Source: an uncultured Lachnospiraceae bacterium
GTDB taxonomy: Bacteria; Bacillota; Clostridia; Lachnospirales; Lachnospiraceae
Direction: 5' to 3'
DNA length: 64,000 nt
Assembly: GCA_934317005.1 (NCBI GenBank)
Contig: CAKREB010000003.1
Location: 157,634 to 221,633, forward strand
Shown one piece after another: positions 35,323 through 43,978 of this stretch. Within the stretch, counting starts at the first letter, position 1; each line of letters starts with the position of its first letter. The notes under the pieces were generated by a model that was not told where the DNA came from, did no database searches, and was given only the letters and a program-made list of their open reading frames with translations. Made by a program: the position numbers and the translations under genes.

Positions 35323-36789
35323 TTACTTTTTTCTGTCTTTATGTTTTGCAAAAGATTCTTTCCAGATAGCAGGATGGAAGAGAAGTAAAAGTGGGAAAAG
35401 TTCCAGGCGGCCTGCAAGCATATCAAAAATCAGGACATACTTTGTGAGTGGGGGCAGAAATCCAAAGTTTTCAGTTGGTCCAACAGCACCCAGTCCCGGT
35501 CCGATATTATTGATACAGGCAGCCACAGCGGTAAAATTGCTTAAGAAATCCAAGTCATTAAAGGAAATGATAAACAATGATGTGGCAAAGATTAAGAAAA
35601 AGGTAATAAAGAACACATTAACGGATCGGACAACTTCGTGTTCCACCGGCTTTTTATCTACTTTAATCTTTTTGATGCTTTTTGGATGAATAAATGAGTT
35701 TAATTCCTTTTTAACTGTGCGCACAAGCAGGATGATACGGGACACCTTAATACCTCCTGCAGTACTTCCGGCACAGGAACCGATGAACATTAATGATAGT
35801 AATACCACTTGTGCAGTTTGTGACCATTTCGCAAAATCTACGGTAGAAAAGCCGGTCGTAGAGATAATGGATGCAACCTGAAAAGAGGACTGGCGCAGCG
35901 TTTCTTCGATTCCTGAAGTTGTATGAAATATCTGAAAAAAGATAATTGCAATAGCAACCGCTACAATGATGAAATAGTATTTTACTTCATCAGAGCTGAA
36001 TGCTTTTTTCAGATTGCGGTATAGGATGTAGTAATATGTGTTAAAGCTGACACCAAACAGCAGCATGAATATCGTTACTACCCATTGAATATATGGGGAA
36101 TAGCTTCCTATACTATCATTTTTAATACCAAATCCTCCGGTTCCGGCAGTACCAAAAGTGGTACAGATGGCATCATAAACCGGCATTTTGCCAAAGAGAA
36201 GAAGTACAAACTGCAGAGCAGAAAGACCGATATAAATCAGGTATAAGATTCTGGCAGTATATTTTACTTTGGGAACTAATTTACCGACAGAGGCTCCTGT
36301 ACTTTCGGCGCGCATCAAATTGATATGAGAGCCGCCGCTCATAGGAATGATGGCAAGCAGAAAAACAAGTACACCCATGCCTCCAATCCAATGTGTAAAG
36401 CAGCGCCATAATGTGGAACAGCGGGAAACCGCCTCTACGTCGCTTAATATGGTTGCACCGGTAGTTGTAAAGCCGGAAACTGTTTCAAAAAGTGCATCTG
36501 TAAAGGATGGAATCTCTCCTGTAAATATAAAGGGAAGGCATCCGAAAATACTCATGACAATCCAGCTTAAAGCGGTCGCTACGCAGCCTTCCTTCTGATA
36601 AAACACAAAAGACGCAGGTTTTTTGATGGTGGCCAGGGCACCGATCAGAAGACAGATAGCGGCAACGCCGAGATAAGCAAAACCTTCCTGCTCCTGATAG
36701 ATTACTGCGGTCAGGCAGGGAAGTAACAGTAAAGCACTTTCAATTTTTAATATATATCCTAAAATATAGCGAATGATTGAACCGTTCAT
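35323..36789 (-). CDS. trkH: TrkH-family potassium uptake channel subunit
   Basis: Integral membrane protein of 488 residues. The four K+ channel-like pore loops are recognisable by their filter glycines: VSGFTTTGATIL, FGTAGTGGFG, ISTTGFSTVD and INNIGPGLGAVGP. It forms the translocating channel of the Trk/Ktr system. The gating subunit is encoded 12 bases upstream on the same strand, so the two genes form an operon transcribed trkA then trkH. GGAGG lies ahead of the ATG at 36789. Confidence 0.95.
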   Translation of the reverse strand: MNGSIIRYILGYILKIESALLLLPCLTAVIYQEQEGFAYLGVAAICLLIGALATIKKPASFVFYQKEGCVATALSWIVMSIFGCLPFIFTGEIPSFTDALFETVSGFTTTGATILSDVEAVSRCSTLWRCFTHWIGGMGVLVFLLAIIPMSGGSHINLMRAESTGASVGKLVPKVKYTARILYLIYIGLSALQFVLLLFGKMPVYDAICTTFGTAGTGGFGIKNDSIGSYSPYIQWVVTIFMLLFGVSFNTYYYILYRNLKKAFSSDEVKYYFIIVAVAIAIIFFQIFHTTSGIEETLRQSSFQVASIISTTGFSTVDFAKWSQTAQVVLLSLMFIGSCAGSTAGGIKVSRIILLVRTVKKELNSFIHPKSIKKIKVDKKPVEHEVVRSVNVFFITFFLIFATSLFIISFNDLDFLSNFTAVAACINNIGPGLGAVGPTENFGFLPPLTKYVLIFDMLAGRLELFPLLLLFHPAIWKESFAKHKDRKK

Positions 36790-36801
36790 CTTTAGCCTCC
36801 A

Positions 36802-38196
36802 CTACTCTAAAATATCTTGCAGGTCATTAAAACCGGTGTGTGTTGTTACGATCATTACCGTATCTCCGACCTGAATGCTGTCTTTACCACTCGGAATGAT
36901 CACATCACCATTACGTGTGATGCAGGAGATCAGAAGATTTTTCTTTAAAGGAAGCTCCATGAGTGGGATATTTGTGACATTGGATTCCTCGTTGACACGA
37001 AATTCTATCGCTTCTGCTTTGTTATCAAACATATGGTACAGTGTTTCTACATTACTGTTCATCGATGCTTTTTTAGCACGTACATAGGCGATGATCGCTT
37101 CAGATGTGATATAGCGTGGATAGATTACGCTTCCAAGATCCAGATGGCTGATGACATCCTTAAAATTAATACGGTTAATCTTGGTTACAACTTTGGCATC
37201 GGATACCTGACGGGCATATAAGGTCAAGAGAATATTTTCTTCATCAATGCCGGTTAGTGGTACAAAGGATTCAGCGTATTGGATACCCTCCTCTACCAAA
37301 AGTTCCTGATCAGAACCATCTCCGTTGATAATGATAGCCTTTGGAAGGAGAATGCTTAACTCTTCGCATCGTGCACGGTCATTTTCGATAATCTTTACGG
37401 AGATGCCCATGTGAAGAAGCTGATCTGCAAGATAGTAAGCAGCTTTTCCACCGCCGATGATCATTGTATCCTTGACATGGTGTGTCTGAAAACCGATATT
37501 TTCCAAAAATGTGCGTGAGATTTTTTTGGTTCCGGCAAAGGATATGATATCTCCCTTTTGCATCTGGAAATCGCCGGATGGAATAAATACCTCGCCGTTT
37601 CGCTCGATTGCACAGATTAAAACATTTACGGAAGTTAGCTTGCTAAGCTGTGCTACTGTAACGCCATCCAGTATATTTCCCTCAGGAATTTTAAATTTGA
37701 TCAGCTCTGCCTGTCCGTGCGCAAAGGAATTTACTTCAAGAGCGGTAGGCAGATAGAGGATGCGGGATACCTCCTTTGCAGCCTCTAACTCAGGGTTGAT
37801 GATCATGGCAAGACCAAGCTTTTCGCGAAGGTAGCCAATCTCCTGACTGTAATCCGGTGTGCGGACTCTGGCAATTGCAGAGCATTCACCGACACGCTTA
37901 GCAATCGTACAGCATAAAAGGTTTAACTCGTCAGAGCCGGTTACGGCAATAAAAAGATCTGTGGATTCGATGCCGGCTTCCATCTGTACGCTGTAGCTGG
38001 CTCCGTTTCCGACCAGTCCCATAATATCGTACTGATTTGTGATTTCCTGTATTTTCTGTGCATTTTGATCTATGATCGTAATATCGTGTCCTTCACGACT
38101 CAGCTGTTCGATCAGTGTAGCACCAACTTTTCCACAGCCAACAATGATAATGTTTAATCCCTGTTTTACTGTTTCAGTGTTTTTCTGTTTGAACAT
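36802..38196 (-). CDS. trkA: Trk system potassium transport regulatory protein TrkA
   Basis: Cytoplasmic gating subunit of 464 residues with two TrkA-N/TrkA-C units. The first Rossmann motif is IIVGCGKVGATLIEQL and the second IGGGKAAYYLADQL, each followed by an acidic residue at the end of the second strand (IIDQN, IIEND). NAD(H) and ATP/ADP binding to these domains gates TrkH. The site AGAAAGGA lies upstream. A 7-bp stem GCCTGCA/TGCAGGC (38220-38243) is in the leader; a c-di-AMP riboswitch, known for such operons in other Firmicutes, was looked for but not recognised. Confidence 0.95.
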   Translation of the reverse strand: MFKQKNTETVKQGLNIIIVGCGKVGATLIEQLSREGHDITIIDQNAQKIQEITNQYDIMGLVGNGASYSVQMEAGIESTDLFIAVTGSDELNLLCCTIAKRVGECSAIARVRTPDYSQEIGYLREKLGLAMIINPELEAAKEVSRILYLPTALEVNSFAHGQAELIKFKIPEGNILDGVTVAQLSKLTSVNVLICAIERNGEVFIPSGDFQMQKGDIISFAGTKKISRTFLENIGFQTHHVKDTMIIGGGKAAYYLADQLLHMGISVKIIENDRARCEELSILLPKAIIINGDGSDQELLVEEGIQYAESFVPLTGIDEENILLTLYARQVSDAKVVTKINRINFKDVISHLDLGSVIYPRYITSEAIIAYVRAKKASMNSNVETLYHMFDNKAEAIEFRVNEESNVTNIPLMELPLKKNLLISCITRNGDVIIPSGKDSIQVGDTVMIVTTHTGFNDLQDILE

Positions 38197-38468
38197 TTTA
38201 ATCTTACATTCCTTTCTCAGCCTGCAGACTTTGGAGTGCAGGCGCCCTATTTTTCATTTACGCTTGTGATACGGAGGCAATACCTGTCGGCAGCTTTCTA
38301 TATCACAATATTACAACATTTTACTATATTTATGAAAAACTATATGATAGTGTACCACTTTGTCTCTAAAAAAGCAGTATAAAAAATGAAAAAATATCGT
38401 ACTTTTTTGGTGAAAAGTAACGGAAATGGTGAGAAGCACAGGAATCAGGGGATGACTTACCGGTTGTG
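38197..38468. other. divergent upstream region of trkA and spoIIID
   Basis: Gene-free apart from regulatory signals. On the trkA side there is one GC-rich hairpin near the start and a possible minus-strand -10 with extended TG (TGATATAGA near 38304-38312) without a good -35. The central part is AT-rich with nothing recognised. Confidence 0.4.
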
Positions 38469-38497
38469 GCATAAAAGTACATGACCTGACATACTAT
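38469..38497 (+). promoter_or_regulatory. sigma-E-like promoter of spoIIID
   Basis: GCATAAA (38469-38475), 14-base spacer, CATACTAT (38490-38497). This fits the sporulation sigma-E consensus (ATA at -35, 14-15 bases, CATACA-T at -10). In Bacillus subtilis spoIIID is a sigma-E gene, so the match makes sense. Confidence 0.6.
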
Positions 38498-38529
38498 GAA
38501 ATAAACAAGTAGTATCAGGGGGATGGAGG

Positions 38530-38787
38530 TTGAAAGAGTATATTGAAGAAAGAGCCGTTGAAGCAGCAAGATATATCGTAGAACAAAAAGCGACTGTCCG
38601 TCAGACAGCGAAGAAAATGGGAATCAGCAAAAGTACGGTACATAAAGATGTAACAGAACGTCTGCTTGCGATAAATCCAACGCTTGCTGCTAAAGCAAGA
38701 GAAGTGTTAGATGTCAATAAATCAGAGCGTCATATTCGTGGTGGTATGGCAACGAAAGAAAAATATCTGCATAAGCAGTCTTATTAA
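38530..38787 (+). CDS. spoIIID: sporulation transcriptional regulator SpoIIID
   Basis: Mother-cell DNA-binding regulator of 85 residues that works with sigma-E during sporulation. The sequence follows B. subtilis SpoIIID closely: KEYIEERAVEAARYIVE, then the helix-turn-helix VRQTAKKMGISKSTVHKDVTERL, and a basic C-terminal helix. The start is TTG at 38530 behind AGGGGGA. The presence of an intact gene suggests a spore-forming lineage, although non-sporulating Lachnospiraceae sometimes keep it. It is followed by its own terminator. Confidence 0.96.
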   Translation: MKEYIEERAVEAARYIVEQKATVRQTAKKMGISKSTVHKDVTERLLAINPTLAAKAREVLDVNKSERHIRGGMATKEKYLHKQSY

Positions 38788-38793
38788 AAGAAG

Positions 38794-38841
38794 AAAGAGT
38801 CCATCGGAGTTTTGTCTGTTGAAAATTCGATAGACTCTTTT
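38794..38841 (+). terminator. terminator after spoIIID
   Basis: AAAGAGTC-ATCG pairs with CGAT-GACTCTTT around a 22-base loop, ending in four T. It lies just after the spoIIID stop and before the convergent GH3 gene. Confidence 0.7.
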
Positions 38842-38896
38842 GTGCATTCTATAAAGATAGGAAGCTGTTATAGGTACACAGTCCTATAAATCAGGA

Positions 38897-41269
38897 TTAT
38901 TCAGCGTCATTTAGTGCATGAATCGTATCCTGAATGTCTTCGTAATGTAACTCTTCGCCGCTAAAGGAAAGAATAGAGTGCAGCGGAGTGCCGGAAAACA
39001 TAGATTTCATAAGTTCAACGGTACCTACATCAATATCCTCGCTACTGTGGTCTGTGTTGTCCTCAAAGCCGCTCTTTTTAAGGAGAGCATCCATAATCTC
39101 AGGGTGCTTTGCAAAGAGTGTAACATCCTCGCAGGTCGTTGTATCATCTGCGTGGAATGGAAAACGACTGCTGCTTGTAATCTGAATCGGAGCTTCTAAG
39201 CGGATATCACGGGAAGAGGCACCAATCTGGATAAAGTAAGTACCACTTTCTACAAACCAGTCTTTTGCAACTTCATTATAATAAGCGAACGAGCGCTTGT
39301 TTAAGGTGAAGGAAACTGTTTTTGTTTCACCCGGAAGTAAAGAAACCTTTGCAAAGTCCTTTAACTCGCGTTCCGGACGGTTTTCCACGCCGATAAAGTT
39401 TTTCACATAAAGCTCGACGACTTCTTTGCCGGCAACCTTACCGGTGTTAGTGATATCTACGCTTACGTGGATCGTGTCAGTATCCATTGCGCAGAGCGTA
39501 CCATCTTTTTTGGCTTCTTTGGCAGTGTCTGCGCTTAACACCAGATTGCTGTACGAAAAGGTCGTATAACTAAGGCCATAACCAAATGGGAAGAGAACGT
39601 TCCTGTTCTTCTTATCATAATAGCGGTAGCCGATAAATACTCCTTCGCTGTAGGAAACCTCTTTGCGGTTTCCAGGGAAGTTTAAGTAGGAAGGATTGTC
39701 CTCTAACTGGCAAGGAAATGTTTCAGCCAGTTTTCCGCTTGGATTGACACGACCGGTCAAAAGGTCGGCAGCAGCGGCACCACTTGCCTGACCGGCAAGG
39801 TACATTTCGAGTACGGCATTTACTTTAGAAAGCCATGGCATGCGGATAGGAGAACCGTTATGCAGTACGACAACGACATTTTTCTGTACCTCGCAGATGC
39901 GGTCGATCAAAAGATTCTGGCAGTTTGGCATATCGATATGTGCGCGGTCATAGCCTTCACCCTCAAAAGAATCGGGAAGTCCGGCAAAGATAACCGCAAC
40001 GTCTGCATTTTTAGCAGTTTCTATAGCTTCGTTAAGCAATGCATCATCTGTCTTGTCCTCTTCTGTGATATAACCCTGCGCGTAGGTGATGTCATAGCGT
40101 GCAGGAGGTACCATATGGCATACGCCACCTTCACAGACGTGTTCGCCGGGCAGTTCGTTGATTGTTGCAAAAGCATCTAAGACAGAAGTTACCTTGTAGC
40201 AGTTGATATGGCTGGAACCGCCGCCCTGAATACGCGGTGTCTTGGCAAAGGCACCGATGATAGCCACTTTCTGACCGGATTGCAGCGGCAGAGCACCTTC
40301 ATTTTTCAAAAGTACTGCTGATTCTGAAGCGGTTTTCTGTGCCAGTGCATGATGTGCTTCTTTATTATAGGAAGGACGGGTATCCGGCTTGTAAGCAACG
40401 TATTTATTTACCAAGTCAAGAATACGCAGTACAGCCTTGTCAAGAACTGCTTCATCTAAGCTGCCATCCTTTACAGCCGCTACAATCTGCTTATCGGTTT
40501 CTCCGTGGCAGTCAGGCATTTCTAACTCTAACCCTGCTTTTAGAGCCGGAATACGTTTGTTCATGGCACCCCAGTCTGTCATAACAAGACCGTCAAAACC
40601 CCATTCCTTGCGTAAAACATCATTTAGAAGCCATTCATTTTCGCAGGAGTACACTCCGTTGATACGGTTGTAGCTGCACATAAGTGTCCAGGGTTTTGCT
40701 TCTTTTACTACCTTTTCAAATGCTGTCAGATAGATTTCACGTAGTGTGCGCTCGCTTGCCAGAACGCTGACGCTCATACGGCGCCATTCCTGATTGTTTG
40801 CAGCAAAATGCTTAACACTGACACCTACGTGATGCTCCTGTACACCCTTTACGAAGGAGGCAGCCAGTTCTCCGGCAAGATAAGGATCTTCGGAATAGTA
40901 TTCGAAGTTTCGTCCGCAGATAGGGGAACGTTTCATGTTGATTCCGGGACCGAGTAAAACAGCAATGTCTTCGGCAAGGCACTCCTCGCCCAATGCATCA
41001 CCGACAGTATGCAAAAGCTCACGGTCAAAAGAGCATCCCATAGCAGAAGCAGTTGGAAAGCAGATTGCCTTAATGCTTTCTGCGACACCGAGGTGGTCAA
41101 CGTCCTCTTCCTGCTTGCGCAGTCCGTGTGGTCCGTCAGAAACCATGATAGAAGGCAGACCTAATTCTTCTATAGCTGTAGTATGCCAGAAGTCTGCACC
41201 GGAACACATGCTGGCTTTCTGTTCAAGAGTCATCTTGTCTAAAATAGCGTGGATATCAAGTTCTTTCAT
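38897..41269 (-). CDS. GH3 beta-glucosidase
   Basis: Glycoside hydrolase family 3 protein of 790 residues, probably cytoplasmic as no signal peptide is seen. The catalytic nucleophile is D232 in FDGLVMTDWGAM, and the substrate-binding KHFAANNQEWRR is present. The order is GH3 N domain, GH3 C domain (AVIFAGLPDSFEGEGYDR, then GNRKEVSYSEGVFIGYRYYD) and a fibronectin-III-like C-terminal domain. It likely hydrolyses beta-linked glucosides or xylosides from imported oligosaccharides. The next gene upstream on the same strand encodes a GH31 enzyme, which suggests xyloglucan or related substrates (inference). GAAAGGA precedes the ATG. Confidence 0.94.
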   Translation of the reverse strand: MKELDIHAILDKMTLEQKASMCSGADFWHTTAIEELGLPSIMVSDGPHGLRKQEEDVDHLGVAESIKAICFPTASAMGCSFDRELLHTVGDALGEECLAEDIAVLLGPGINMKRSPICGRNFEYYSEDPYLAGELAASFVKGVQEHHVGVSVKHFAANNQEWRRMSVSVLASERTLREIYLTAFEKVVKEAKPWTLMCSYNRINGVYSCENEWLLNDVLRKEWGFDGLVMTDWGAMNKRIPALKAGLELEMPDCHGETDKQIVAAVKDGSLDEAVLDKAVLRILDLVNKYVAYKPDTRPSYNKEAHHALAQKTASESAVLLKNEGALPLQSGQKVAIIGAFAKTPRIQGGGSSHINCYKVTSVLDAFATINELPGEHVCEGGVCHMVPPARYDITYAQGYITEEDKTDDALLNEAIETAKNADVAVIFAGLPDSFEGEGYDRAHIDMPNCQNLLIDRICEVQKNVVVVLHNGSPIRMPWLSKVNAVLEMYLAGQASGAAAADLLTGRVNPSGKLAETFPCQLEDNPSYLNFPGNRKEVSYSEGVFIGYRYYDKKNRNVLFPFGYGLSYTTFSYSNLVLSADTAKEAKKDGTLCAMDTDTIHVSVDITNTGKVAGKEVVELYVKNFIGVENRPERELKDFAKVSLLPGETKTVSFTLNKRSFAYYNEVAKDWFVESGTYFIQIGASSRDIRLEAPIQITSSSRFPFHADDTTTCEDVTLFAKHPEIMDALLKKSGFEDNTDHSSEDIDVGTVELMKSMFSGTPLHSILSFSGEELHYEDIQDTIHALNDAE

Positions 41270-41386
41270 AGATTATGTTCCTTTCTGAGTTATTGTATTA
41301 TTTGTCATGGCGTACATGCTTTTATTGAAAAATATGACAAAATCATGCTGCATTGGCGGAAGTTTTTAATTCTTTATATGATGCAA

Positions 41387-41578
41387 GGGTCAAAAGCAGC
41401 TAGTAATGTATGTTTACATACAAATTACTAGCTGGTGGCTTGACCCGCCAAACACCGACAAGTAGCAGATTTGCTTGCAAATATGCGGGATTGGAGGTGT
41501 TTGTAGGATTGCGAAAATTGCACAGCAATGAAGCAATCCGTGGCATTAGTTGGGGGCAAAATATCTTTTGACCCCAAC
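41387..41578. repeat. cluster of four palindromes between the GH31 and GH3 genes
   Basis: The 310-base gap holds four consecutive inverted repeats. GGGTCAAAAGC-AGCTAGTAAT (from 41387) pairs with ATTACTAGCT-GGCTTGACCC (to 41446). CAAACACC pairs with GGTGTTTG (41449-41503). GGATTGC pairs with GCAATCC (41506-41539). GTTGGGG pairs with CCCCAAC (41549-41578) directly after the GH31 stop. The last may end the GH31 transcript, but no T-run follows. The whole has the look of a palindromic intergenic repeat. Confidence 0.6.
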
Positions 41579-41579
41579 A

Positions 41580-43652
41580 TCATTTATATACCGGAATGTC
41601 TTTTCCGTCCCTGATAAATACCGGAATGGTATCCCAAGCAGCGGTGGCAGTTACAGTCTGCCCACCTGTATACTGCTTCTTTGTCTTTGCCTCTGTCCAA
41701 CTGTGACCGGATGGAAGGTAGACTTCTTTAGTGGTTACACCGGCATCAGTAACAGGTGCAACTAAGAGGTCAGGGCCAAAGAAGTAGCAGTCGTCAATCT
41801 CCCAGCATGCAGCATCTTCCGGAATATCGTAAAAAAGTGGACGCATGATAGGAGTTCCTTTTTCGTGTGCTTCCTTCATACACTCGCGGATATAAGGACG
41901 AAGCCGTTCGCGCATCATAAGAAATTCTTTTAAGATGGCATAATTTTCTTCTCCCCAGCTCCATATTTCATTATCCTGCGCAGAGCTAAAGAGCCGTATG
42001 CCATCGCGGTATTCCTGTTCTCTTTCATAATAAGGAGAGCGCTCGCCGTGCAAACGGAACACAGGGGAAAAGACACCCCATGCAAACCAGCGGACGAGAA
42101 GCTCCTGGAAAGCAGGGTCTTCGTTGTCACCGCCCAGAAATCCTCCGATGTCTGTTGTCCACCACGGAATACCGGCAAGTCCCATATCAAGACCGGCGCG
42201 GATCTGCTGCTTCATGGATTGGAAAGAAGAGTGGATATCTCCGGACCATGTTAATACACCGTATTTCTGACTGCCTGTCCATGCACAGCGCACAAGATTG
42301 ATGATATCTTTCTGACCGACACTCTGTAAGCCGTCATAGAAGCCCTTTGCGTACATGAGTGGGTAGATATTGCTGCAGGAGAGGGCAGGACCGGCATAGT
42401 AGCGATACAGATCAAAGTCATATGGCCCATACTCCGGCTCTGCTTCGTCCAGCCAGAAGCAGTGGATTCCTTTATCGTAATAGTTCTTTTTGCACTGTTC
42501 CCACACAAATTTTTGTGCGTCAGGGTTGGTAGCATCGTAGAAGGTGGTGGCACCCATCCAGGTCATGTTGACATTGACACCACGGTCAGCCTGTACCAGA
42601 TAGCCGTTTTCCTCCATCGCGCTGCGGTTCTTGCTGCGCTCGTCAATCGTAGGCCATACAGATACGACAGGTTCGATATTCATATCGCGAAGCTCACGGA
42701 TCATTCCGTCTACATCAGGCCAGTCAACCGGATCAAATTGGAAGTCGCCCTGCATCGTCCAGTGGAAAAAGTCGATTACAATCGCATCAATTGGAAGTCC
42801 ACGCTTTTTATATTCACGTGCAACAGTCAGAAGCTCTTCCTGGTTGCGGTAGCGGAGCTTGCACTGCCAGAAGCCGATGCCAAATTCCGGCATCATTGGA
42901 ACTCTTCCGGTTACAGCGGTATACTGTTCTTCGATGGCAGCAGGCGTATCGCCGGCAGTGATAAAATAATCCATTTTCTTGGTGGATTTTGCAGTCCATT
43001 CCGTTACATTTGTGGCGAAGCAGGCTGTACCGATCGCAGGGTTATTCCAAAAGAATCCATAGCCACGGCTTGAGATCATAAATGGTACACTTGCCTGACT
43101 GTTACGGTGCGCCAGTTCGAGGATGGCTCCCTTCTTATTTAGCAGACCGTCCTGATATTGTCCCATACCATAGATCTTTTCATCTGGAAATGCCTCAAAT
43201 CGTGCAGTGAGTTCGTAGTCGGTTGTGCCGGGGATAGGTTTTAACTCCCTTGCGTCAATCCGAAGTGGTACGCAGTAGCGGTCGATACGGTTGCGGTTGC
43301 GCCAGAACTCTTTTGTCAGAAGTTCATTTTTTTCATTATAATAGGAAATGACACCTTCAGGATCGATCACGGCAGTGATAGTTCCGTTCCGTAAAGTAAT
43401 CTTTGTACCGGACTGTGCATGCTTTTTACGTTCTTCTTCCGTATGATAGAAGGACTCTGTCATATCGATAGTTTCATAAGTGACTTGAAGAGGGAGTTCT
43501 GGGACCGGTTCGTTTAGTGCCCAGTCGTTATCATCCATTTTGTGATCCTTTGTCATACGAACACGGAAGGAGTTGGCTCCCCACGGTTCGATCCAGAGTA
43601 CTGCCCCGTTGTGACGCAGTATTAATCGGTTGTTTTGTTCCTTGTATTGCAT
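41580..43652 (-). CDS. GH31 alpha-xylosidase/alpha-glucosidase
   Basis: Glycoside hydrolase family 31 protein of 690 residues without signal peptide. The nucleophile is D402 in HCFWLDEAEPEYG, and the acid/base region WSGDIHSSFQSMKQQI matches the family. The N-terminal beta-sandwich (EKIYGMGQYQDGLLNKKG) and the WQCKLRYRNQEE segment resemble the YicI-type alpha-xylosidase branch, which removes alpha-1,6 xylose from isoprimeverose and xyloglucan oligosaccharides. Pairing with the GH3 gene on the same strand supports a role in hemicellulose use. The site GGAGG lies upstream of the ATG. Confidence 0.92.
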   Translation of the reverse strand: MQYKEQNNRLILRHNGAVLWIEPWGANSFRVRMTKDHKMDDNDWALNEPVPELPLQVTYETIDMTESFYHTEEERKKHAQSGTKITLRNGTITAVIDPEGVISYYNEKNELLTKEFWRNRNRIDRYCVPLRIDARELKPIPGTTDYELTARFEAFPDEKIYGMGQYQDGLLNKKGAILELAHRNSQASVPFMISSRGYGFFWNNPAIGTACFATNVTEWTAKSTKKMDYFITAGDTPAAIEEQYTAVTGRVPMMPEFGIGFWQCKLRYRNQEELLTVAREYKKRGLPIDAIVIDFFHWTMQGDFQFDPVDWPDVDGMIRELRDMNIEPVVSVWPTIDERSKNRSAMEENGYLVQADRGVNVNMTWMGATTFYDATNPDAQKFVWEQCKKNYYDKGIHCFWLDEAEPEYGPYDFDLYRYYAGPALSCSNIYPLMYAKGFYDGLQSVGQKDIINLVRCAWTGSQKYGVLTWSGDIHSSFQSMKQQIRAGLDMGLAGIPWWTTDIGGFLGGDNEDPAFQELLVRWFAWGVFSPVFRLHGERSPYYEREQEYRDGIRLFSSAQDNEIWSWGEENYAILKEFLMMRERLRPYIRECMKEAHEKGTPIMRPLFYDIPEDAACWEIDDCYFFGPDLLVAPVTDAGVTTKEVYLPSGHSWTEAKTKKQYTGGQTVTATAAWDTIPVFIRDGKDIPVYK

Positions 43653-43757
43653 TTGTTCCTCCTGTTAATCTGTAGTGATATAATTCCCGTTTTGCATAGT
43701 TTCGCTTTGCCCTGTCACAAGAGCAGCTTAAAAACTCCTATAAAGCAAAAATAGTGC
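43653..43757. other. divergent region upstream of the GH31 and rpoB genes
   Basis: Spacer between divergent genes. No minus-strand promoter stands out. It ends at the arm of an inverted repeat (AATAGTGC at 43750-43757 with GCACTATT at 43794-43801, inner CATCCT with AGGATG) that spans the rpoB promoter. Confidence 0.4.
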
Positions 43758-43786
43758 TTGACATCCTGTCCGACTTATGATAGGAT
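43758..43786 (+). promoter_or_regulatory. main rpoBC promoter
   Basis: TTGACA (43758-43763), 17-base spacer, TAGGAT (43781-43786) with an extended TG. The promoter sits inside an inverted repeat (43750-43801). It is about 190 bases ahead of the rpoB start. Confidence 0.7.
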
Positions 43787-43849
43787 GAAAAATGCACTAT
43801 TGTGGCTGACTATACAATTTAATCTTATGTAAAATATTATACCATAAGA

Positions 43850-43878
43850 TTGTTTGATTGAAAAGAGTTTCTTATAAA
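43850..43878 (+). promoter_or_regulatory. possible second rpoBC promoter
   Basis: TTGTTT (43850-43855), 17-base spacer, TATAAA (43873-43878). Its -35 overlaps the right arm of a 9-bp stem AATCTTATG/CATAAGATT (43820-43851). Confidence 0.4.
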
Positions 43879-43978
43879 ATCAGGCAAAATTGTTACGCAA
43901 AAACAGTAACAAAATCATATAAAATTGTAGGACAGCATAGCACAAAATACTCTAAAAAATATAAGGAGTGAAACATCG

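Noticed and set aside
38197..38345. Possible c-di-AMP (ydaO-type) riboswitch ahead of trkA
   Set aside because: Such riboswitches are known for potassium transporters, but only one short hairpin is visible and the conserved core was not recognised.
42462..43073. Open frame of 203 codons on the plus strand inside the GH31 gene
   Set aside because: Fully overlapped by a clearly conserved enzyme on the other strand; no ribosome binding site and no recognisable protein.
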